The translations under genes were made by a program, and so were the position numbers. Of a stretch of 5,267 bases of DNA, positions 1-5,267 are shown one piece after another (within the stretch, counting starts at the first letter, position 1; each line of letters begins with the position of its first letter). The DNA is from Methylobacter sp. (GTDB taxonomy: Bacteria; Pseudomonadota; Gammaproteobacteria; Methylococcales; Methylomonadaceae), in the NCBI GenBank assembly GCA_003158415.1, contig PMJA01000183.1, forward strand, positions 6,774 through 12,040. Reading direction: 5' to 3'. The notes under the pieces were generated by a model that was given only the letters and a program-made list of their open reading frames with translations, was not told the DNA's origin and did not search any database.

Positions 1-276
1 CGGATGCGGGCTTAATAAAATCTGCTCCAACGAGCCGTCGTCGAAATCCGAGCGAAACAAGCTATCCAATGACAACATCGCCGCCAACAATGCGGAAACC
101 CAAATGATACCCGGCGCGATCGCTTGTAATAAATGCGGCTGCGCACCGATCCCCAAAGGAAACAGCGTGATGACCAAAACAAAAAACAACAGAGGATTGG
201 CGATTTCCGAACGTCGGCGCAGTGCCAACACCAAATCGCGCCGAATAATGGCAAAAAATGCGTGAGATAAAGACAT
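1..276 (-). CDS. ccmB: CcmB, heme exporter/cytochrome c maturation ABC-type membrane subunit (3' end beyond window)
   Basis: CcmB is the inner-membrane partner of CcmA in System I cytochrome c maturation. With CcmC it forms the CcmABCD complex, whose ATP hydrolysis releases heme-loaded CcmE for delivery to apocytochromes. I translated the frame by hand. It gives 92 residues with no stop, starting MSLSHAFFAIIRRDL and running off the left edge; the family is usually about 220 residues, so roughly 40% is present. The N-terminal part matches the family: a basic, amphipathic start with RRRSEIANPL at residues 21-30, then hydrophobic segments at about 29-44 and 52-72, and the family-typical FDDGSLEQ at about 78-85. 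The ATG at 274-276 shares its A with the ccmA stop (TGATG), and no Shine-Dalgarno is visible upstream, which suggests coupled translation. The conserved position of EIANPL relative to this Met supports the start. Further ccm genes probably follow beyond the left edge. Confidence 0.93.
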   Translation of the reverse strand, partial: MSLSHAFFAIIRRDLVLALRRRSEIANPLLFFVLVITLFPLGIGAQPHLLQAIAPGIIWVSALLAAMLSLDSLFRSDFDDGSLEQILLSPHP

Positions 277-278
277 CA
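274..278 (-). other. TGATG overlap, ccmA stop to ccmB start
   Basis: The ccmA TGA (278-276) and ccmB ATG (276-274) share one A. Tight coupling of these two subunits suits their obligate complex, in which an equal supply of ATPase and membrane subunit is expected. Confidence 0.85.
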
Positions 279-899
279 GGATAAACTAATACGTTGTACA
301 TCAACACCGTGCAATTCGATGTCATGGTGCGATGTTAAAACAATCATTCCGCCGCTGGCGCAATGCTCGGCCATTAAGGTTTCAATCAAGGCTATACCCT
401 GCTTATCCAGCGACGTAAACGGCTCATCAAGTATCCACACGGTATTATGCGTAATCAATAAGCGCGCCAGCGATAAGCGTCTTTTCTGGCCTGCCGACAA
501 GGCCTGAACCAGCACATCGTCATAATCCGCCAACTGCACTTTAGCGAGCGCCTGTGCAATGGAATACTGCCCGGAACGACCCAGCGCCAACGAGACTTTT
601 AAGTTTTCCAGCACCGTCAGTTCTTTTTTAACGCCGTCCAAATGGCCGACATAAGCCATATCGGCGTGATACTGGCTGTCGTTGATGGCGTCACCGCACC
701 ACAACACCTGACCGGCATCGGGTTCTCTAAAACCGCACAAAATACGCAACAGCGAAGTTTTACCGCTACCGTTCTTGCCTTCCAGCAACAATACCTGCCC
801 TGAAACCAGATCGAATGACAACGCCTCAAACAAGACACGGTCATCACGAATACAGCTTAAGTCGCTCCCTTGCAGCCGGTAAGTTGATTTTTCCTGCAT
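276..899 (-). CDS. ccmA: CcmA, ATP-binding subunit of the cytochrome c maturation (heme) ABC complex
   Basis: This is the cytoplasmic ATPase of the CcmAB(CD) complex, which powers release of holo-CcmE (heme chaperone) during c-type cytochrome biogenesis. The 207 residues equal the usual family length. ABC motifs are in order: Walker A GKNGSGKT at 41-48, the CcmA-type signature LSAGQKRR at 134-141, Walker B VWILDEPF at 154-161, the D-loop SLD at 163-165, and a switch histidine in LTSHHD at about 191. The LSAGQ core instead of LSGGQ and the phrase WILDEPFTSLDKQG are typical of CcmA and separate it from general ABC exporters, as does its coupling to ccmB. The ATG at 897-899 shares a base with the rlmB stop (TAATG). 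No clear Shine-Dalgarno precedes it, so re-initiation after rlmB is likely. All catalytic motifs look intact. Confidence 0.96.
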   Translation of the reverse strand: MQEKSTYRLQGSDLSCIRDDRVLFEALSFDLVSGQVLLLEGKNGSGKTSLLRILCGFREPDAGQVLWCGDAINDSQYHADMAYVGHLDGVKKELTVLENLKVSLALGRSGQYSIAQALAKVQLADYDDVLVQALSAGQKRRLSLARLLITHNTVWILDEPFTSLDKQGIALIETLMAEHCASGGMIVLTSHHDIELHGVDVQRISLS

Positions 900-901
900 T
901 A
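897..901 (-). other. TAATG overlap, rlmB stop to ccmA start
   Basis: The rlmB TAA (901-899) and ccmA ATG (899-897) share one A. There is no clear Shine-Dalgarno upstream (GCTGTTAAATA), consistent with re-initiation. It physically joins an rRNA-modification gene to the cytochrome c maturation genes. Confidence 0.8.
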
Positions 902-1648
902 TTTAACAGCCGCTAAGCGCTGGCGCACGGCTTCATAGAGCAGCACACCGGTGGCAACCGACAAATTAAGGCTTTCCACTTGGCCCAACATAGGCACTGA
1001 CACCAGCACATCGCATTGCTCTTTGGTCAAGCGCCTTAAACCCTTGCCTTCAGTGCCGACTACCAATGCCATCGGAATGGTAAAGTCAGTCGTATAAACC
1101 GTTTGCGCTGTTTCACCGGCCGCGCCCATAATCCACAAGCCTTCGCCTTTCAGCCAACGCAAAGTGCGGGCTAAATTGGTCACCTGATAAACCGGCACCG
1201 TTTCTGCCGCGCCGCTGGCGACTTTGCAGACCGTCGGCGTAATGCCTGTAGCATTATCCTTAGTGATAATAACGCCATGCACGCCTGTCGCATCGGCAGT
1301 TCTAAGGCAGGCACCGAGATTATGCGGGTCTTGCACATTATCCAGCACCAGAAACAACGCCGTTTCCGTCAGGTTTTCGACCGCCGTTTTTAAATCGCTT
1401 TCCGACAACTCGCCCGGCATTTCAACTTCAATGACGATGCCTTGATGATTGTTATTATCGGCCAGCCGATCCAGCCGTTTTCTATCGACTTTTTCAGGGA
1501 CTATGCCCAAGGCGCCTAAGTCATCTATCGCCTGCGTCAAGCGCTTGTCTTGCCGCCCGCTGTCAACCCAGGCTTGGTGGATTTTTTTAGGCGAATAATC
1601 GAGTGCGGCTTGTACTGAATGCAAGCCGTAGAGTTTGGTTAATTTCAT
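899..1648 (-). CDS. rlmB: RlmB, 23S rRNA (guanosine-2'-O-)-methyltransferase (Gm2251), SpoU/TrmH SPOUT family
   Basis: RlmB uses S-adenosylmethionine to methylate the 2'-O of G2251 in the peptidyl-transferase P-loop of 23S rRNA, acting as a homodimer in the cytoplasm. Counted from the Met at 1648 the protein has 249 residues (E. coli: 243). An N-terminal substrate-binding domain (YGLHSVQAAL at 7-16) leads by an NNNHQGIVIEV linker (about 65-75) into the knotted SPOUT domain. Motif 1 is DNVQDPHNLGACLRTADATG at 103-122, containing the conserved N110 and R116. Motif 2 is LVVGTEGKGL at 195-204. Motif 3 is VPMLGQVESLNLSVATG at 218-234. I chose this start because homologues have only about 5 residues before YG(I/L)H. 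An in-frame ATG at 1666 would add six residues (MRLGLT) inside the upstream gene. Neither start has a good Shine-Dalgarno. The chosen ATG lies 2 nt after the stop of the AIPR-family gene, where its usual operon partner rnr would be expected. Confidence 0.95.
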   Translation of the reverse strand: MKLTKLYGLHSVQAALDYSPKKIHQAWVDSGRQDKRLTQAIDDLGALGIVPEKVDRKRLDRLADNNNHQGIVIEVEMPGELSESDLKTAVENLTETALFLVLDNVQDPHNLGACLRTADATGVHGVIITKDNATGITPTVCKVASGAAETVPVYQVTNLARTLRWLKGEGLWIMGAAGETAQTVYTTDFTIPMALVVGTEGKGLRRLTKEQCDVLVSVPMLGQVESLNLSVATGVLLYEAVRQRLAAVK

Positions 1649-1653
1649 TGTCA
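1646..1653 (-). other. TGA-nn-ATG junction, AIPR gene to rlmB
   Basis: The AIPR-family stop TGA (1653-1651) is followed by two bases and then the favoured rlmB ATG (1648-1646). No Shine-Dalgarno-like run precedes the ATG, so rlmB probably relies on ribosomes finishing the AIPR frame. If the alternative ATG at 1666 were used, the two genes would overlap by 16 nt. Confidence 0.7.
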
Positions 1654-3387
1654 AGCCAAGTCGCATGGAATCGAATCATCACTGGGCCAACAACTAAGAT
1701 CCAGTTCTTGATTTAGATACCAGTATGATCTAGAAGATTTAAAGTAGCTGGTGTGTGAATAGGTCGAGTTGCTATGCGCTTTATCATCTTTCTCAAACGC
1801 TATACCTTTGAGAATCGCGTTGTAAACGGCCCGATAACAATCTTCCAGGCGCTCCTGGGCAAAACTACCCGATTTTTTCATTAACTTATAAACGCCATAA
1901 GCCATCAGCTCGTCGGCAAACAAAACAAAATCAGCCTCATGTTTTTGAGTCTGGCGTTGCTTTACAACGAACTCATAAATCCAGAATGTTTCAAGCAGTT
2001 GCCGATACACCGGCGAATTTTTGTCACCCTTAAACAAAAGATATAACTCACTGTTTTTGTTAGTTGTGGCATCAAAAAGCTCTTCAAGCACTTTGGATTT
2101 TGCGCTTTTTGCCCGTCCTGGTTGTTCATAAAAAGTGGCATACCAAAACTTGAGTACGGTTTCGCTATGCACTGCTTTTTGTAAACTGATACTCAGTGGA
2201 TCATAAAATGTCTCACCACGCTTGCTCAAATAAGCGATACCCGCATTGGCGAATATTTCTTTGGTGTAATCATTAAAACGGCGGGTGCTGATTTTATCGC
2301 GGTAATTAATCGGCGATTGGGTATTGGTCGCTTCGGTAATTTTATCGATGAGTTCGTTATCGGTCGTTTCGTAAAGCCTGACCACCACATAAACACCTTC
2401 CAACTGATCAGGGCTTTGCCGGTAAATATCGTAAATAACATGCGTGGTTTGTAAGCCATTAACGATAACCGGGTTAACCACTTCCAATGGATAAAAACCA
2501 GCCTGCATGTCATTAGGCATTTTTACACGTTCGGCAATAATGGTGATGCCATTGTTTAAAAAAGGGAAATATTCAGCATCATTGCCCAGCAAAGTATCGC
2601 GAATATTTTTATTGGTTTTGTTATAACGTAAAAAATCACGAATGTTGTCACTAAATAAGGCATCAATACGCTTGTTTAGTGCTTGCTCGTGGTCTAATAA
2701 CTTGCAAAGTTCCAAAGTGGGTAAACGAAAATTAACAGCTTTGACATTTTTAATCGAAAAAGAAATTAACGCTTGCGGGTCATTACGGAAAGAAATATTG
2801 GATTTTTCTGCTTTAAAGCTGAAAGCAACCGTCTTGCGCTTTTTTCTCTCAGCCACCAAATTATCAATCTGCTGGTATAAATCATTACTATCAAAAATTT
2901 GCAGGTTTTCTGTATTATTTGAATGGCGGGCAAGCAAGGGTTCGTTTTGCTTGGTTTTTTCGCCATTGAAAATAAAATACAACTGACTATTGATAACCCG
3001 CCCTAATTTTGCCCGTTCTTGATAGGCTTGAAAGACGGCGCGCACTTTTTTATTTACCGGCAAATCCAGCGCATTCCCTTGAACAAATAAATTACGATAA
3101 TCGGTAACAAATTTGCTTAACTCATTATCGCCAACCGTAGCTGAAGACTTTACCTGAAATACATGCAGGGTTATTTCGTCTTCGTCTTCCTCCAGATAAA
3201 TTCCGTCAAAGCCGCCATCATGTCTGCCGTTACCGTTTTCAATCGTAGAGACAAGATCATGTACTTCATCAAAACTCAAATCCAAAATAGCCGCTATCGC
3301 CAGAATTTCAAACGCAAATGGTTTTGATAAATTGAATTTTTCAGCGATTCGATCAATATAACCGCTAAAAAAAAGGTCTTTATTCAT
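1651..3387 (-). CDS. AIPR family protein (abortive-infection phage-resistance family) with N-terminal PD-(D/E)xK-like nuclease motif
   Basis: This 578-residue soluble protein has no signal peptide or membrane segment that I can see. Residues about 245-365 show the AIPR (Pfam PF10592) pattern: NIRDFLRYN at 248-256, IRDTLLGN at 262-269, PFLNNGITIIAE at 275-286, VNPVIVNGLQTTHVIYD at 304-320 and VVVRLYETTDNE at 334-345, followed by ITEATNTQSPINYRD at 350-364. The N-terminal 45 residues are helical. They precede GGFDGI at 58-63 (Asp61) and VFQVKSS at 76-82 (Gln78, Lys80), spaced like the D...(D/E/Q)xK core of restriction-endonuclease-like folds, with Gln in the acidic position as in Mrr-type enzymes. 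The family is named for phage abortive infection, so a defence nuclease is likely, but target and trigger are unknown. The last 40 residues are Ser/Tyr/Asp-rich and match nothing I recognise. The gene is more AT-rich than its neighbours (sampled 60-base lines 32-48% GC) and separates rnr from rlmB, which suggests horizontal acquisition. The start is supported by the ATGA overlap with rnr and a GGAAG Shine-Dalgarno 5 nt upstream. Confidence 0.88.
   Translation of the reverse strand: MNKDLFFSGYIDRIAEKFNLSKPFAFEILAIAAILDLSFDEVHDLVSTIENGNGRHDGGFDGIYLEEDEDEITLHVFQVKSSATVGDNELSKFVTDYRNLFVQGNALDLPVNKKVRAVFQAYQERAKLGRVINSQLYFIFNGEKTKQNEPLLARHSNNTENLQIFDSNDLYQQIDNLVAERKKRKTVAFSFKAEKSNISFRNDPQALISFSIKNVKAVNFRLPTLELCKLLDHEQALNKRIDALFSDNIRDFLRYNKTNKNIRDTLLGNDAEYFPFLNNGITIIAERVKMPNDMQAGFYPLEVVNPVIVNGLQTTHVIYDIYRQSPDQLEGVYVVVRLYETTDNELIDKITEATNTQSPINYRDKISTRRFNDYTKEIFANAGIAYLSKRGETFYDPLSISLQKAVHSETVLKFWYATFYEQPGRAKSAKSKVLEELFDATTNKNSELYLLFKGDKNSPVYRQLLETFWIYEFVVKQRQTQKHEADFVLFADELMAYGVYKLMKKSGSFAQERLEDCYRAVYNAILKGIAFEKDDKAHSNSTYSHTSYFKSSRSYWYLNQELDLSCWPSDDSIPCDLA
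3367..3374 (-). repeat. T8 homopolymer in codons 5-7 of the AIPR-family gene
   Basis: Eight consecutive T residues (A8 on the plus strand) form most of the Leu-Phe-Phe codons near the start of the AIPR-family gene. The tract is seen directly. That it could slip during replication or transcription and switch the reading frame is only an inference from its length and early position. Confidence 0.5.
3384..3387 (-). other. ATGA stop/start overlap, rnr to AIPR gene (translational coupling)
   Basis: The AIPR-family ATG (3387-3385) and the rnr TGA (3386-3384) share a 4-nt ATGA. This arrangement commonly allows terminating ribosomes to re-initiate, so the downstream protein should be made whenever RNase R is translated. 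Both reading frames were checked base by base. Confidence 0.85.
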
Positions 3388-5267
3388 TTCTTCTTCCGGC
3401 GTCTTTTCTTAGGCTTATCGCCGACTTCCGCTTTTTTTGGCGCACTGTCTTTTTGAATCAGCTCAAAATCCATTTTCTTTTCATCCAGATCGACGCGGGC
3501 CACCCGGATCTTGACGCTGTCGCCCAGGCGGAAATTCGTGCCGGTGCGCTCGCCTTTCAGCTGGTGGCTGGTAGGGTCGAAATGATAATAATCCTGCCCC
3601 AGATTGCTGATATGCACCAAACCTTCCACATAAATATCGGCGAGTTCGACGAAGAAACCGAACGAAGTGACGGCGGAAATAATACCGGGGAATTCCTCGC
3701 CGATTTTATCCATCATGTATTCGCACTTGAGCCAACTCACGACGTCGCGGGTGGCGTCATCGGCGCGGCGCTCATTGGCCGAACAATGCTCGCCCAGCAG
3801 GATCATTTCAGGTACGCCATAAACAAACGACTCTACTTTTTTGCCCAGCAAACAATGCCGTATGGCGCGATGCACCAGCAAGTCGGGATAACGGCGTATA
3901 GGCGAAGTAAAATGCGCGTAAGCATCCAACGCCAAGCCGAAATGGCCTTTCATATCGGGACTGTATACCGCTTGCGACATGGAGCGCAGCAAAACGGTCT
4001 GGATCAGATGCGCGTCAGGCCGGTCTTTAACGGCATCGACCAAGTGCATGTAATCCAGCGGCGTCGGGTTGACGCCGCCGCCAAATTTTAAGCCCAACTC
4101 ACCCAAAAAGGTTTTCAGGTTAAGTAATTTATCCGCGCTGGGGCCTTCGTGTATGCGCAACAGTTTGGGGATTTTTTTAGCGTTTAAGTATCGCGCCGCC
4201 GCACTGTTCGCGGTAATCATGAATTCTTCAATCAATTTATGCGCATCGTTACGCACGACCGGCACTATCTTTTCGATTTTACGATCTTCGGCAAAAATAA
4301 TCCGCGTTTCCTGGGTGTCGAAATCCATGGCGCCGCGCTGCTCGCGCTGGATGCGCATCGCTTTATAGAGCGCGTACAACTCGCGTAAATGCGGCATGAG
4401 CGGCTTATACTTTTCCGCCAGAACTTCATCGCCGTCGACCAGCATTTTTGCGACTTCGGTATAAGTCAGGCGCGCATGCGAACTCATCACCGCATCATAA
4501 AACTTTGACCGCACCACTTTGCCCTGCTCGTCGATGAACAGTTCGCACACCATACATAAGCGGTCAACTTTAGGATTCAGCGAGCATAAGCCGTTCGACA
4601 AGATTTCCGGTAACATCGGTATGACTTGTTCGGGAAAATACACCGAGGTGCTGCGGTTTTTAGCTTCCTTATCCAGCTCACTGTTAACCTGCACATAATG
4701 CGAAACGTCGGCAATCGCCACCAACAATTTCCAGCCTTTAGGCGTCCGCTTGCAGTAAACGGCATCGTCAAAGTCCCGCGCATCTTCACCGTCTATGGTG
4801 ACCAACGGGAGCTTGCGCAAATCTACTCGACCTTCCTTGGCCGATTCCGGCACTTCCGCGCTTAACGACTTGATTTCTTCCAGCAGTTCATCCGGCCACA
4901 AATGAGGCAATTCGTGAGAACGAATCGCCATTTCAATTTCCATGCCGGGCGCGAGATGATCGCCCAATACTTCGATAATCCTGCCGATGGGTTGGCGTAA
5001 TTTGGTCGGCTGCTCGATAATTTCGGCAATAACAATTTGCCCTTGCTTGGCTTTACCGGCGCCGCCTTTTTGCACTAACAGCGTTTGCGCGATATTTTTA
5101 TTATCGGGTACAACGTAGACAAAGCCGTCTTCCTTATAAAGACGCCCGACTATCTGATGGGTATTTCGCTCCAGAATTTCGACTACCGCGCCCTCGCGTC
5201 GGCCTTTTTTATCGATCCCGGCAATACGCACCATGGCTCTGTCATTATGCAGCAAGGGATTCATTTC
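3384..5267 (-). CDS. rnr: Ribonuclease R, 3'-5' exoribonuclease (N-terminus beyond window)
   Basis: RNase R is a processive, hydrolytic 3'-5' exoribonuclease that degrades structured RNA and takes part in rRNA and tmRNA quality control. The frame is open to the right edge (GAA codon at 5265-5267). The Met at 5264 is internal by alignment with E. coli RNase R, so roughly 130 residues, including the N-terminal helix-turn-helix and the first cold-shock domain, are missing. Numbering from that Met: a second cold-shock-type region at about 15-110; the RNB catalytic domain with TIDGEDARDFDDAVY at 156-170, whose D158, D164, D166 and D167 are the metal-binding aspartates; PEQVIPMLPEILSNGLCSLN at 211-230; AHFTSPIRRYPDLLVHRAI at 450-468; and ERRADDATRDV at 498-508. 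An S1 RNA-binding domain follows at about 525-605. The Lys/Arg-rich tail (610-626) is much shorter than the E. coli tail. The stop overlaps the next gene's ATG by 4 nt. Confidence 0.96.
   Translation of the reverse strand, partial: EMNPLLHNDRAMVRIAGIDKKGRREGAVVEILERNTHQIVGRLYKEDGFVYVVPDNKNIAQTLLVQKGGAGKAKQGQIVIAEIIEQPTKLRQPIGRIIEVLGDHLAPGMEIEMAIRSHELPHLWPDELLEEIKSLSAEVPESAKEGRVDLRKLPLVTIDGEDARDFDDAVYCKRTPKGWKLLVAIADVSHYVQVNSELDKEAKNRSTSVYFPEQVIPMLPEILSNGLCSLNPKVDRLCMVCELFIDEQGKVVRSKFYDAVMSSHARLTYTEVAKMLVDGDEVLAEKYKPLMPHLRELYALYKAMRIQREQRGAMDFDTQETRIIFAEDRKIEKIVPVVRNDAHKLIEEFMITANSAAARYLNAKKIPKLLRIHEGPSADKLLNLKTFLGELGLKFGGGVNPTPLDYMHLVDAVKDRPDAHLIQTVLLRSMSQAVYSPDMKGHFGLALDAYAHFTSPIRRYPDLLVHRAIRHCLLGKKVESFVYGVPEMILLGEHCSANERRADDATRDVVSWLKCEYMMDKIGEEFPGIISAVTSFGFFVELADIYVEGLVHISNLGQDYYHFDPTSHQLKGERTGTNFRLGDSVKIRVARVDLDEKKMDFELIQKDSAPKKAEVGDKPKKRRRKKK
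3393..3397 (-). promoter_or_regulatory. Shine-Dalgarno of the AIPR-family gene, embedded in the rnr tail codons
   Basis: On the minus strand GGAAG lies 5 nt before the ATG at 3385-3387, within the purine-rich run GGAAGAAGAA. These bases also encode the last Arg-Lys-Lys-Lys residues of RNase R, so one sequence serves as both coding tail and ribosome binding site. It is the only recognisable Shine-Dalgarno at a junction in this window, and it supports the chosen start. Confidence 0.6.

Noticed and set aside
12..325. Two minus-strand open frames of 80 and 87 codons near the left edge
   Set aside because: They are out of frame with the ccmB reading frame, whose translation matches the family from residue 1 to the window edge.
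1649..1654. TTGACA on the minus strand just before the rlmB start, resembling a -35 box
   Set aside because: The hexamer at the 17-nt spacing is CTACGG, which has no match to TATAAT, and transcription would start inside rlmB.
1662..1680. GATTCGATTCC on the minus strand resembles a tRNA T-arm, a common integration target
   Set aside because: There is no matching acceptor stem, anticodon arm or CCA end nearby, and the bases are coding sequence of the AIPR tail.
2642..2986. Plus-strand open frame (114 codons) opposite the AIPR gene
   Set aside because: It lies antisense to the AIPR coding region. Its composition follows the opposite strand's codons and there is no motif, so it is treated as a shadow frame.
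3384..3398. Possible programmed -1 frameshift fusing RNase R to the AIPR protein at the A-rich AAGAAGAAATGA
   Set aside because: There is no canonical X XXY YYZ slippery heptamer, and a good Shine-Dalgarno plus ATGA overlap explains separate translation more simply.
3453..4091. Long open frame on the plus strand (212 codons) opposite rnr
   Set aside because: It is fully antisense to the strongly conserved RNB and S1 domains of RNase R, shows no recognisable domain, and is explained by the codon bias of the opposite strand.

Overview
The window is a densely packed, single-strand (minus) gene string with no intergenic space. Read in the direction of transcription, from the right edge to the left, it holds: rnr (ribonuclease R, 5' end cut off by the window), a 578-residue AIPR-family protein with an N-terminal PD-(D/E)xK-like nuclease motif, rlmB (23S rRNA Gm2251 methyltransferase), ccmA (ATPase of the cytochrome c maturation heme pathway) and the first 92 codons of ccmB (its membrane partner). 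Every junction is a start/stop overlap or a gap of at most 2 nt (ATGA, TGA-nn-ATG, TAATG, TGATG). This suggests one polycistronic unit with translational coupling.

The proteins point to a gammaproteobacterium: RNase R, RlmB, CcmA and CcmB all align by eye with their Escherichia coli counterparts over long stretches, and rnr-rlmB is a conserved gammaproteobacterial gene pair. System I cytochrome c maturation (ccm) genes fit a respiring, c-type-cytochrome-rich organism. A methanotroph-like or other environmental lineage is possible, but I cannot fix the genus from this sequence.

The most notable point is the gene between rnr and rlmB. It belongs to the AIPR family, which is named for abortive-infection phage resistance. 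It is visibly more AT-rich than its neighbours: hand-counted 60-base lines give about 32-48% GC inside it and about 45-62% in the flanking genes. It sits almost scarlessly inside a housekeeping operon. Its ATG overlaps the rnr stop, its Shine-Dalgarno is made from the Lys/Arg codons that end rnr, and its stop lies 2 nt before the best rlmB start, which has no evident Shine-Dalgarno of its own. The reading I favour is a horizontally acquired, probably defence-related solitary gene that uses the rnr-rlmB operon for expression and on which rlmB (and perhaps ccm) translation may now depend. That is inference. The family assignment and the junctions are seen directly.

No RNA genes, insertion sequences, CRISPR arrays or convincing promoters or terminators were found, and there is no stretch above 300 bases without a gene.
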